In this document: positions 1-6,983 of the stretch, one piece after another
Position numbering within the stretch: the stretch's first letter is position 1
How the letters are laid out: each line of letters begins with the position of its first letter
Assembly (NCBI GenBank): GCA_947177595.1
Contig: CAMWUZ010000058.1
Coordinates: 1-8,753 of the forward strand
Direction: 5' to 3'
Source of the DNA: an uncultured Porphyromonadaceae bacterium
Lineage (GTDB): Bacteria; Bacteroidota; Bacteroidia; Bacteroidales; Muribaculaceae
Length of the DNA: 8,753 bases
Made by a program: the position numbers and the translations under genes
Notes under the pieces: model-generated
Told to the model about the DNA's origin: nothing
Seen by the model: the letters and a program-made list of their open reading frames with translations, nothing else
Database searches by the model: none

Positions 1-350
1 GTACGGAGGCGGCATATGCGAACGGAGAACCGTGGCTGAACGAACTGATTGAATATATCGAAGGAAATATCGCCGCGGTTGAGGACTTTTTTGCAACCCG
101 TTGTCCCGATATCAAAGTGATTCGCCCGCAGGCTTCTTTCCTTGTGTGGCTTGACTGCCGCGAGTTGGGCATGAGTCAGGACGAACTTGTTGATTTCTTT
201 GTCAACAAAGCACGGCTTGCCCTCAATTCAGGCACTATGTTCGGCTCTCAGGGCGAAGGTTTCATGCGTCTCAACATAGCCCAGCCGAGAGCGGGACTGC
301 TTGCCGCCCTCTCATCAATCACAAAAGCTCTCGCGCTTGTTACCGCCTGA
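1..350 (+). CDS. MalY/PatB-family PLP-dependent C-S lyase / aminotransferase, C-terminal part (5' end outside window)
   Basis: The reading frame is open from the left edge (first full codon at base 3) to a TGA at 348-350, giving about 115 residues of the small C-terminal domain of a fold-type I PLP enzyme. Recognisable family elements, in order, are the AYANGEPWLNELIEYIEGN helix, the ASFLVWLDCRELG strand-turn, the LALNSGTMFG segment and the FMRLNIAQPR segment. The arginine of that last segment corresponds to the substrate-carboxylate-binding arginine of the aspartate aminotransferase fold. Known members of this family (MalY of E. coli, PatB of Bacillus) cleave cystathionine or cysteine to pyruvate, ammonia and a thiol in the cytoplasm. 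The Schiff-base lysine lies upstream of the window, so catalytic competence cannot be judged here. An ATG at 117 lies inside the conserved fold and is not the true start. The gene converges on the histidine kinase gene, 43 bases away, and is probably unrelated to it in function. Confidence 0.88.
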   Translation, partial: TEAAYANGEPWLNELIEYIEGNIAAVEDFFATRCPDIKVIRPQASFLVWLDCRELGMSQDELVDFFVNKARLALNSGTMFGSQGEGFMRLNIAQPRAGLLAALSSITKALALVTA

Positions 351-393
351 CTGACAATAGACGAATCAAGGACGAACGAGCACCCTGTATCAT

Positions 394-1704
394 TTATTCA
401 GGAAACTCAATCTTGAATCGGGTCAGACCGTCAGACGGGTCAGTGCGGAGGCTGAATCTGCATCCGTGCTGACGCAATATTTCCCCGACCATCATCAGCC
501 CCAGACCCTGACCATCGCGCTTGGTGGAGAAAAAGGGTGAGAATAGGCTTTTGCTTGCTTCGGGAGTTATCCCCGCGCCGTTGTCAACCACCTCTATCCT
601 GGGAGGATTAGCCCCGACAGAAATATCAATTGTTCCTTTACCACCCCTGTCTGCTATACTCTCAACCGAATTTTTTACGATATTGACCATCACCTGCTCC
701 AAAAGAACAGCGTCGGCGTCGGCATATACCTCATTATCCGGGAAATGCATCTTGATATCGGCGGTTTCTCCCGCAAGTCCCTCAAGGAAAGGCATCATCC
801 GCTCTATCCTCTTTCTCAGACCGAGTGATGACAGTCGGGCGGTAGGAATGCGCACCACATCGGCATAGGAGGTGATAAATTCGCTCATGCTCTTGCAGCG
901 CTCGCGGCAACTATCTATCGCATCGGCGATATCCCGCTCCTGTTCCATTATCATAGCCGTGGTTTCAAGCATGGAGTTCACTCCGGCTATGGTGTTGTTT
1001 ACCTCGTGGGCTATCAGTCTGATAACCTTGCCGTATGCATTCTTCTCTGCTTTTCTTAAATCATCGGTCAGCACTTCCACAATAACAAACGGTCGTGTAA
1101 AGCCCATTTCCATAAACGACAGGCGCGAGATTCTCACGATATTGGTGTCGCTCAGTCTCACGGTGCCGACCTGTCCCTGTTCTATTGCTCCGATTGCCTC
1201 GGCAAGTTCACCATCCAGTTCTTCCGGCTTTTTGCCGAGTGCGGTAGCTTCATCCGTTCCCAGCATAGACAGCATAGTGGGATTCGCCATGGTGATTTTT
1301 TCGTCGAAATCAAGTATCGCAATACCGGTGGGGGAGGCTTTGATGAGAAGTTGCAGAAAATTGTTCTGCTCGATGTTTTTCAGTCGTTCACCTTTGAGAG
1401 TCTCGATCATTTTATTAAACATCCCGACGAGCTTGTCGGCATCTATCTGACCAACCTTGACAAGGCGGCTGCCGAAATCCTGAGCTCTCACAAGTTCCAT
1501 ACCGGCTGTAACCGCATTTATGGGTCGCAGCAGATTGAGATACAGCAATCTAAGGAGCACCAATGCCCCGATTCCGCCGATCGCCGCATATATGCGCAAT
1601 TGCTTGGGCGTGCAGGACGAGATTATCTGTGGAGCTAAAACAACAGTCAGAGCTATGAGCACTACCCATACCACCAGGAGTGCGAATATCCATTTAGCCC
1701 TCAT
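394..1704 (-). CDS. Sensor histidine kinase, NtrY-like, PAS-containing (partner of the adjacent NtrC-type regulator)
   Basis: This 436-residue membrane kinase should autophosphorylate and pass the phosphate to the regulator encoded just upstream. There are two hydrophobic helices, at about residues 5-27 and 37-58, with only about nine residues between them, so there is no periplasmic sensor domain. A HAMP-like linker follows (about 59-110), then a PAS-like region (about 112-215, starting near NNFLQLLIKASPTGIAILD). The H box is RLIAHEVNN with H233 as predicted phosphoacceptor. The ATPase domain has an N box with N341 and N345, a G1 box DNGAG (374-378), an F box FSPFFSTKRDG and a G2 box GQGLGL (398-403). 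All key catalytic residues appear present. The ATG overlaps the TGA of the regulator gene by 4 bases (1701-1704), which indicates translational coupling and supports this start. The signal is unknown; the linked transport genes suggest envelope or membrane stress, by inference only. Confidence 0.93.
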   Translation of the reverse strand: MRAKWIFALLVVWVVLIALTVVLAPQIISSCTPKQLRIYAAIGGIGALVLLRLLYLNLLRPINAVTAGMELVRAQDFGSRLVKVGQIDADKLVGMFNKMIETLKGERLKNIEQNNFLQLLIKASPTGIAILDFDEKITMANPTMLSMLGTDEATALGKKPEELDGELAEAIGAIEQGQVGTVRLSDTNIVRISRLSFMEMGFTRPFVIVEVLTDDLRKAEKNAYGKVIRLIAHEVNNTIAGVNSMLETTAMIMEQERDIADAIDSCRERCKSMSEFITSYADVVRIPTARLSSLGLRKRIERMMPFLEGLAGETADIKMHFPDNEVYADADAVLLEQVMVNIVKNSVESIADRGGKGTIDISVGANPPRIEVVDNGAGITPEASKSLFSPFFSTKRDGQGLGLMMVGEILRQHGCRFSLRTDPSDGLTRFKIEFPE

Positions 1705-3053
1705 GATTCTTTCAGTTTGTCGGGATTTATGGCGAATTTCTCCAGTCTGCGATATAGTGACTGGCGGGTGATGCCGAGCGAATCGGCGGCTTTGCTTAGG
1801 TTGCCTCCGAACTGCTCGATAGCTTTGGTAATCGCCGTGCGTTCCAGATCATCAAGGGTAGCGCCGCTCACACTCGGAGCGGCGGTGCGTATTTCAGGCA
1901 GGGCGGAAGCCTTGAAATTATCCGCGTCCAGCCGGTGTGAACCGCTCACGATCATCGTGCGTTCCACCAGGTTTTTCAGTTCCCTTATATTGCCGGGATA
2001 GCTCTGCTTTGTTAGCCAGGACATCGCATCAGAGGATATTTCCGGCATATCGGTGCCGGTACTTTCGGCATTCAGCTTTGCGAAATGGTTTACCAACAGC
2101 GGAATGTCCTCTCTTCTCTCGCGTAGTGGCGGCAGGTTGAGAGTGATAAGGTTTATACGGTAATAGAGATCTTCGCGGAACGTGTGATTGGCAACCATTG
2201 CCGGAAGGTCGGCGTTTGTGGCGCACACAACTCGTATATCCACCTTGCGCGGACGGCTGTCACCGAGCGGCTCGAATGTGTGCTGCTGGAGCACACGCAG
2301 CAGTTTCACCTGAGAGGCGTGATCCAGATCTCCGATTTCGTCAAGAAAAATGGTTCCCTTGTCTGCAACCTCGAAGCGCCCCTTGCGTGCGCTAACAGCC
2401 CCGGTGAAAGCACCCTTGGTGTGACCGAACATCTCGCTCTCGAATAGCGATTGCGATATTCCACCGAGATTCACCATTACAAAAGGCGCGTTGGCGCGCG
2501 GACTGTTGATGTGGATAGCGTTGGCAATAAGCTCCTTGCCGGTGCCGTTTTCACCCAGAATCAGCACCGGGGCATTGGTTGGAGCAACACGCTCAACAGT
2601 TTTGAGCACCTCGGTTATAGCCGGGCTTTTGCCGATAATCCCGCTGCGGTCAAACTTTCCGCCCGCAGTATTTTCGGTCTTCGGCTCGGTCAGAGTGAGT
2701 GCGGTCTGGATTCTTTGAAGTAGCAGAAAATTGTCCCACGGTTTGGTAATGAAATCGAATGCCCCTGCCTGCATTCCCGCCACTGCGAGCGGAATGCTTC
2801 CCCAGGCTGTTATGAGAATGATAGGAGTGTCAGGCTGAAAAATCCGGCACTTCTGCATCAGCTCAAGTCCCTCCTCGCCGCTTGTGCCACGCGAGTAGTT
2901 CATATCCAAGATTATGAGTCGCAGATGCATATTGCGCACTATGTCCAGTGCTTCTTCCGGACCTGAGGCTACGCTCACATCATAGCCGGCGCGTCGCAGA
3001 AGCACGCTCAGCGACAACCGTATAGCCTTGTCATCATCTACTATCAATATCAT
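1701..3053 (-). CDS. Sigma54-dependent response regulator, NtrC family
   Basis: This 450-residue cytoplasmic activator has the full three-domain plan. The receiver domain (about 1-120) has an acidic pocket at D6-D8, predicted phosphoacceptor D50, T82 and K104. The central AAA+ domain (about 138-365) has Walker A GENGTGKE (167-174), the sigma54-contacting GAFTGA loop (214-219), Walker B ending in FLDE (236-239) and probable arginine fingers R293 and R299. A Fis-type helix-turn-helix lies at the C terminus (about 410-442, GGNLSKAADSLGITRQSLYRR). Length and motif order are typical of the family, and the intact GAFTGA implies real sigma54 activation. The start is supported by an AGGAAG ribosome binding site six bases upstream. 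The gene begins 14 bases after the end of the interrupted nuclease gene and overlaps the kinase gene by ATGA. Its likely targets include the neighbouring transport operon, but I found no -24/-12 promoter in the window gaps. Confidence 0.95.
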   Translation of the reverse strand: MILIVDDDKAIRLSLSVLLRRAGYDVSVASGPEEALDIVRNMHLRLIILDMNYSRGTSGEEGLELMQKCRIFQPDTPIILITAWGSIPLAVAGMQAGAFDFITKPWDNFLLLQRIQTALTLTEPKTENTAGGKFDRSGIIGKSPAITEVLKTVERVAPTNAPVLILGENGTGKELIANAIHINSPRANAPFVMVNLGGISQSLFESEMFGHTKGAFTGAVSARKGRFEVADKGTIFLDEIGDLDHASQVKLLRVLQQHTFEPLGDSRPRKVDIRVVCATNADLPAMVANHTFREDLYYRINLITLNLPPLRERREDIPLLVNHFAKLNAESTGTDMPEISSDAMSWLTKQSYPGNIRELKNLVERTMIVSGSHRLDADNFKASALPEIRTAAPSVSGATLDDLERTAITKAIEQFGGNLSKAADSLGITRQSLYRRLEKFAINPDKLKES

Positions 3054-3059
3054 AAAATT

Positions 3060-3065
3060 CTTCCT
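3060..3065 (-). promoter_or_regulatory. Shine-Dalgarno sequence of the response regulator gene
   Basis: The minus strand reads AGGAAG followed by AATTTT and the ATG at 3051-3053. It sits inside the 14-base gap after the TAG of the nuclease frame (3068-3070). It is the clearest ribosome binding site in the window and suggests that the regulator can be translated without coupling to the upstream gene, which matters because that gene is interrupted. Confidence 0.45.
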
Positions 3066-3067
3066 GG

Positions 3068-3403
3068 CTATTTATTAAAGGCGGTTAATGACCGTTTTAA
3101 CTGACGTAACAAAACATCTTTCGGTGGTAATTCTATCATATACTGACCTGCTTTGATTCCGGAGGAGTCAAGTTGTAACAACTCTATTTGTTCTTTATTA
3201 CCCTGAGTGCAAAGTATTAAGCCTAATGGAGTCTCCTCCCCCGGTTGCATTTCATTTTTTTCAAGCCAACGGAGGTATAGCTCCATCTGACCTTTATATT
3301 GTGCCTTGAATTTCCCGATTTTTAATTCGATTGCTATGAGCCTGTGTAATTTTCTATGGAAAAATAATAAGTCGAGATGAAAATCTTCACCGTCTATTAT
3401 CAT
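3068..3403 (-). CDS. C-terminal PD-(D/E)xK nuclease core fragment of the DUF1016 gene (probably not independently expressed)
   Basis: From the first methionine after the premature stop (ATG 3401-3403) the frame encodes 111 residues that begin within the nuclease domain at MIIDGEDFHLDLLFFHR. It retains the candidate catalytic D11, E26 and K28, and the conserved YKGQMELYLRWLEK and LGLILC segments. About 95 conserved residues between the stop and this ATG (ERWGIRTLR to ARQKR) would be missing. No ATG or GTG in frame lies between, and no clear ribosome binding site precedes this ATG. It is therefore best seen as the remnant half of the broken gene; it could produce a protein only if the stop is an error, is read through, or translation restarts. 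Confidence 0.4.
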   Translation of the reverse strand: MIIDGEDFHLDLLFFHRKLHRLIAIELKIGKFKAQYKGQMELYLRWLEKNEMQPGEETPLGLILCTQGNKEQIELLQLDSSGIKAGQYMIELPPKDVLLRQLKRSLTAFNK

Positions 3404-3691
3404 TCTTTTTTGACGAGCTACAAATGTAAAGCCATCACCAAGTTCAAGTAAAAATTGCTCGATATTCGATATGAGCGTATTTTCTAATGATTCTTCTGAG
3501 TAACCGCTTTTAAGCCCTGTGAACTCTAAGAAATAAGGACTTTTGAAAACTACATACGGTGAAATCTTATGCTCATTGCGTATGTTTGCAAGCTCATGTC
3601 TGATTAAATCTTCCGGCTTATCACTTATTGCAGTCCGCTCGAATAACAGACTTTCAATTTTTTCTCTTAAAGTTCTTATGCCCCATCTCTC

Positions 3692-4096
3692 TTATGCCGC
3701 CATAGTAAGATAAAACTCTCGTTGTAAGTTATTATCCAGCGGGAGAACTTCAACAAAGTGAGACCATGATAATTGTGTCGACAGCATCGACACAATTTGT
3801 GGGTCCGGGAAAAGAGTGGCAAATTGCATCATACGACGCAAATTTCGAACTGAAAATTCACTTCCGCCATATTCGTTCTGTAATTGTGTCGATATTTTCG
3901 ACACGATGTGTTTGCCATATTCGGCTCTTTTAGAACTTAATATATCACGGTTTATTCGATTACCTATCTGCCAATACAATCCGGTTATGCCGGAATTAAT
4001 CATTGTCGCGACTGTACGCTTTGCATTTGAAATCAGATTTCTAAGGTCTGATACCAGCAGTGCTTCCGAATTTATATTTTCAATTGAACCATCCAT
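3692..4096 (-). CDS. N-terminal fragment of the DUF1016 protein, translatable up to the premature stop
   Basis: This is the part of the interrupted nuclease gene that would still be made: 134 residues ending REFYLTMAA. It contains most of the helical DUF1016 N-terminal domain and none of the nuclease core. In the family the next residues are usually a variable position and then ERW or similar, which is exactly what follows the stop codon here. No Shine-Dalgarno sequence is visible before the ATG (the preceding minus-strand bases are AATCTGTGAATAA), which is common in Bacteroidetes. A separate role for this fragment, for example as a DNA- or partner-binding piece, is possible but has no support in the sequence. 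Confidence 0.5.
   Translation of the reverse strand: MDGSIENINSEALLVSDLRNLISNAKRTVATMINSGITGLYWQIGNRINRDILSSKRAEYGKHIVSKISTQLQNEYGGSEFSVRNLRRMMQFATLFPDPQIVSMLSTQLSWSHFVEVLPLDNNLQREFYLTMAA
3771..3797. repeat. Perfect inverted repeat, 11-base arms with 5-base loop, inside the nuclease gene
   Basis: AATTGTGTCGA (3771-3781) faces TCGACACAATT (3787-3797) across the loop CAGCA. On the coding strand it spans the codons for IVSMLSTQL. The same arm sequence recurs at 3882-3892 in a second inverted repeat. Confidence 0.75.
3882..3907. repeat. Second copy of the inverted repeat, 10-base arms with one mismatch and 5-base loop
   Basis: AATTGTGTCGA (3882-3892) repeats the left arm of the 3771 element exactly. 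It is followed by the loop TATTT and TCGACACGAT (3898-3907), which pairs with one T/G mismatch. It lies 111 bases (37 codons) from the first copy and encodes IVSKISTQL, so the repeat is also visible in the protein. Confidence 0.65.
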
Positions 4097-4171
4097 TTAT
4101 TCACAGATTTGGAAAGACGATAAAAACGCAGTGACATTGGAATTGGTCATGTGTTATCAGTCTTTACGTTA

Positions 4172-4210
4172 CAAAAATACAAAATATTTGAATGGGTCAG
4201 TAAATACAAA
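4172..4210 (-). promoter_or_regulatory. Weak Bacteroidetes-type promoter candidate before the nuclease gene
   Basis: In the 136-base gap between the TolC-family gene and the nuclease gene, the minus strand carries TATTTTTG (4172-4179), which fits the Bacteroidetes -7 consensus TAnnTTTG. A TTTG lies upstream at 4207-4210. The 27-base spacing is longer than the roughly 19-20 bases usual for the -33/-7 pair, so the call is weak. If real, it would start transcription about 70 bases before the nuclease ATG and also feed the regulator and kinase genes. The rest of the gap is AT-rich, with no convincing terminator. Confidence 0.22.
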
Positions 4211-4232
4211 ATAAGCCGAATTAAGAACCGCG

Positions 4233-5705
4233 TCAGTTTTTGACTATTTTGTCAATGTCCGCCTCAATGCCGGTACCCTTTTCATAGTCCCACAGGGTCA
4301 GGGAACGGAGCTGATAGAAATAGAGCCAGTAGCGGAACAGCTCGTTGATATACTGCTGGCGGCTCTCATCTTTCTTCACCTGCGAGTCATTGAGGTCAAG
4401 GGTCGATATTCTTCCGATAAGGAAGGTCTCGACATTGGTGTCATAACGCTTCTGGGCTATCAGCGAGGCTTTGTCGGCTATCTGCACCTGTTGCTGCTGG
4501 TTGCAGAAACGCTCTACAAGAATGAAGATGTCCTGGTTGAAGTTCTGGGTCTCCTGACGCAGACGGCTCTCCACTACCTGACGGTTGCTCTCCGCCACCT
4601 TTACTTTGCCTCGGCGTTTGCCCCAGTCCAATATGGGAATGCTCACGCCGATCTCCACTATCTGATTGTCTTTCAATCCACGGTATGCATCACCAAACTT
4701 ACGGTCGGTGCCTGTATAGCCGACCTGCGCGAAAAGATTCACCTCGCGCATATTCGCTTTGGCTCTCGCCACCTCATATTCGGCTTCAAGCTGACGGCGC
4801 CGCAGATTTTTGGCAAATTTGTTGTTGGTCAGAGCACGCTCGATTGCATCGGCATAGGTCACATCCACCTCAGGCACTCTGTTGGGAGCTTCAGGCTCAA
4901 GCTCGACATCCTCTCCGTAGTCAAGATATGAGCGGAAGGTAAACATATTGCTCTTGAAGTTGCTCAGGCAGTCCGTGAGGTCGGAGTTGGCGTTCAGCAG
5001 ATTGAGCTCCATCTGCAGAAGGTCGTTCTCGCTTATCTGACCCATGCGGCGCTTCTCCTTCGCAACCTCGTAGAGTTTCGTGGCGTTTTCGAGATTCTGA
5101 TATGCTATATCAACATTCTCCTTAGCCATCAGCAGATTAAAGAAGTAGTTGATGGTGCTTATCGCCACATTTTCCGTTTCCGAAAGAAACTGAGCTTTCG
5201 CCTCTGCATATCTCACAGGCTCGATTTTTCTGTCCCATTTCACGGTGTTTACTCCAAAAATGGGCTGACTCAGTGTAAGGGCAACCGGAATGCTCATGAA
5301 GCGGTTGTACTTGTCATCGCTCAGCTGACGCAGAAAGTCAATCGAACTGTTTAGCGACAGCGTTCCACCTGTAGGCCATATTTTCTGGCTCAGTGACAGC
5401 TCACCGCTCATTTCCAGATAGTTGTTGCGCACAAAGCTGTAATTGCCCTCAGCATTCATATATGAGCTGTATTGCTTTCGGTAGGAGGGTACAGTTGCCT
5501 TGAATGTGACTTCGGGCAGCAGGTCGGCGCGATAAGTGCGGTATTCCCAGTATGAACTGCGCAGTTCATTGAGCGCAACTGCCGCCTCAACACTTTTGGC
5601 GCGGGCGCGTATTATGGCATCCTCAAGGGTGAGCCGAACGGTTTCGGCTCGCCCAGCGGATGCTATTGAAGCAAAAAGAGCAAATATTAAAAAGATTTTT
5701 TTCAT
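4233..5705 (-). CDS. TolC-family outer membrane efflux protein
   Basis: This 490-residue protein should form the trimeric outer-membrane and periplasmic exit duct of a tripartite exporter. A signal peptide is clear: MKK, a hydrophobic run IFLIFALFASIASA, and a likely cleavage near residue 20 (GRA before ETV). There is no lipobox cysteine, so it is not a lipoprotein like OprM. The mature protein opens with VRLTLEDAIIRARAKSVEA, the usual start of an outer membrane efflux repeat, and continues with long helices and beta segments such as LSLSQKIWPTGGTLSLNSS. A second repeat starts near VDVTYADAIERALTNN and includes VEIGVSIPILDWGKRRGKVKVAESN, a typical TolC-repeat block. Its ATG lies five bases after the stop of the permease gene, so they are co-transcribed. 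The family exports drugs, peptides or other small molecules; nothing here identifies the substrate. Confidence 0.92.
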   Translation of the reverse strand: MKKIFLIFALFASIASAGRAETVRLTLEDAIIRARAKSVEAAVALNELRSSYWEYRTYRADLLPEVTFKATVPSYRKQYSSYMNAEGNYSFVRNNYLEMSGELSLSQKIWPTGGTLSLNSSIDFLRQLSDDKYNRFMSIPVALTLSQPIFGVNTVKWDRKIEPVRYAEAKAQFLSETENVAISTINYFFNLLMAKENVDIAYQNLENATKLYEVAKEKRRMGQISENDLLQMELNLLNANSDLTDCLSNFKSNMFTFRSYLDYGEDVELEPEAPNRVPEVDVTYADAIERALTNNKFAKNLRRRQLEAEYEVARAKANMREVNLFAQVGYTGTDRKFGDAYRGLKDNQIVEIGVSIPILDWGKRRGKVKVAESNRQVVESRLRQETQNFNQDIFILVERFCNQQQQVQIADKASLIAQKRYDTNVETFLIGRISTLDLNDSQVKKDESRQQYINELFRYWLYFYQLRSLTLWDYEKGTGIEADIDKIVKN

Positions 5706-5710
5706 GTGAA

Positions 5711-6976
5711 TTACTCATCTTTGAGTGCTTCCGCCGGCTGCACTTTAACAGCTCTCCATGCCGGATAAGCTATGCCGGCAAGGATTGTCAGCACAATAAT
5801 ACCGTATGTGATGGCTATTGTGATGACAAGACGTGAAGGCACGAAAAATTCATTTCTGATATTCATATTGAGCTCGTAGTGGCATATCAGCCAGTCACCT
5901 ACCGCCGCAAGAGGTGTTACCAGAGTGAGCAGGAAAATGGCTTCCGAAGCAAGACGGAGCACTATGGATTGATTTGACGCGCCGTTCACCTTGCGGATTG
6001 CTATTTCAGGCACACGCTGGCGGGTGCGGAACCAGAAAGTGCCGAGCAGCCCCAGGAAGATGCTCACGAGCATGAACACCATGCAACCTATATATTTGCG
6101 TTTGGTCACATTCATGTCGCGGTTAGTCTCTTCTAACTGGTCCTGATAACTTTTGATAGAACTTATGAATGTGTTGTTCCTACTGTATAGCCTATCTCTG
6201 TCTTTGTTGAAGTTGCTGATGAAATCTTTTGTCGCAGAGGGTTTTACGCGTACGCTCAGATATTTCCATCCGCCGTATGTTTCAGGATTGCTCTCACTCA
6301 TACCCGTCACTAAAATGATATCGCGTTTATATATTTCGGTATCTACCCGTTTCAGATATTCAATCACGGCACCAACCTCTTTATTCTCACCGTAATTGCC
6401 TATATTGGCGCCGACGAGTGATTCGGGGGTCATGGGATGAGACAGCTTCTTATTGTCAGCAACGAAATCTGAAATAAGCGCTTTGCCATCCTCAAGCATC
6501 TTAATCAGATCATCCTGGCTGATTTTAGGATCCTTAGCCTTGATTCCTATGGTCTTGATATGTGAGGGAGTTATTTCTCCAGCTCTGACACTGATGGAGG
6601 CACTGTCATCATCATTTATGAGTACGGTAGTACCCATCCAGTTCATTAATCCCGGTTCCATGCACGATGACATACTCACAGATTCAACATCAGGATTGTT
6701 TTTAATCACCTCATAAATAGCCATGCGGTCAAGGTTATCCTGTTCCTCCCCGTTTTCCACGGCCACATACCTCGGACTGTGTTCGGGCAGTGTTCCGAAT
6801 TCAAGCAGGAAAGTATTGTCGATATCATATCCTTTGGGTTCATTGACAGTCTGTGCGATTACAAAGAGGTAATCGGTGATAAACCACACTATCACACTCA
6901 CTATAAGCAGCTCGATGCTCATCCACAGGTTAGTGCGCCATTCGTGGCGTATTTGTTTTATAAGTTTACGTTTCAT
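5711..6976 (-). CDS. ABC transporter permease, MacB/FtsX-like (subtype with FLGLLGTFWFRT segment)
   Basis: This is an inner-membrane half-transporter subunit of about 421 residues from the ATG at 6974-6976. An in-frame ATG at 6997 would add seven residues and overlap the upstream gene by 14 bases. I prefer the second ATG because MKRKLIKQIRHEWRTN is the usual opening of such proteins and leaves a 7-base gap. The layout is one helix at about 21-42, a large periplasmic MacB-type domain (about 45-290), then three helices at about 297-316, 345-363 and 383-404. After the second helix comes RTRQRVPEIAIRKVNGA, the cytoplasmic coupling segment that contacts the ATPase, and the protein ends in the typical PAWRAVKVQPAEALKDE tail. 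Family members use ATP hydrolysis to drive periplasmic movement that exports substrates through TolC or acts on lipoproteins or cell-wall enzymes. No ATPase is encoded in the window. Confidence 0.9.
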   Translation of the reverse strand: MKRKLIKQIRHEWRTNLWMSIELLIVSVIVWFITDYLFVIAQTVNEPKGYDIDNTFLLEFGTLPEHSPRYVAVENGEEQDNLDRMAIYEVIKNNPDVESVSMSSCMEPGLMNWMGTTVLINDDDSASISVRAGEITPSHIKTIGIKAKDPKISQDDLIKMLEDGKALISDFVADNKKLSHPMTPESLVGANIGNYGENKEVGAVIEYLKRVDTEIYKRDIILVTGMSESNPETYGGWKYLSVRVKPSATKDFISNFNKDRDRLYSRNNTFISSIKSYQDQLEETNRDMNVTKRKYIGCMVFMLVSIFLGLLGTFWFRTRQRVPEIAIRKVNGASNQSIVLRLASEAIFLLTLVTPLAAVGDWLICHYELNMNIRNEFFVPSRLVITIAITYGIIVLTILAGIAYPAWRAVKVQPAEALKDE

Positions 6977-6983
6977 GGTAATG

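Larger units (their letters stand above)
3068..4096 (-). pseudogene. DUF1016/YhcG-type PD-(D/E)xK nuclease gene interrupted by one in-frame stop
   Basis: Read in one minus-strand frame from the ATG at 4094-4096 to the TAG at 3068-3070, this is a 342-codon open frame broken only by a TAA at 3692-3694 (codon 135). Before the stop is the DUF1016 N-terminal domain, with family blocks GLYWQIGNRI, the EYG.HIV..IS.QL segment and LSWSHFVEVLPL. After the stop the frame continues directly with ERWGIRTLREKIESLLFERT, then SPYFLEF and FLLELGDGF, and the nuclease core. Predicted catalytic residues are D242 (in FHLDLLF), E257 and K259 (in IELKIGKF). Length and order match full-length family members, so a single nonsense change is the simplest explanation. 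Members are annotated as putative nucleases of the PD-(D/E)xK superfamily; their biological role is poorly known. Hand counts of three 60-base lines gave about 35-37% GC, against about 42-62% for one line each from three neighbouring genes, which suggests acquired DNA. A sequencing error at the stop cannot be excluded. Confidence 0.85.

Noticed and set aside
300..393. Shared bidirectional terminator between the convergent lyase and kinase genes
   Set aside because: Only a short TTGT/ACAA pairing across the lyase stop is visible, with no GC-rich stem or T tract.
872..1450. Long + strand open frame of 192 codons opposite the histidine kinase gene
   Set aside because: It is fully antisense to a kinase with all catalytic motifs, and its serine-rich translation resembles no family I know. 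It is a codon-bias shadow.
3692..3694. Programmed recoding of the stop codon in the nuclease gene
   Set aside because: The codon is TAA, not TGA (selenocysteine) or TAG (pyrrolysine). I saw no slippery run at the stop, and the frame does not shift across it.
4131..4151. TGAC...GTCA palindrome-like sequence in the 136-base gap
   Set aside because: Only four bases pair at the ends, and the interior (ATTGGAATTG) is a short direct repeat. This is too weak for an operator call.
4097..4232. Sigma54 -24/-12 promoter in the gap after the TolC gene
   Set aside because: On the minus strand the nearest match (GG, 10 bases, then GG rather than GC) breaks the essential -12 GC, and no TTGC is in place.
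4205..4245. Rho-independent terminator after the TolC gene
   Set aside because: GTCAAAAACTGAC gives only a 4-base stem, and the CGGTTC/GCCGAA region does not form a GC-rich hairpin followed by a T run.
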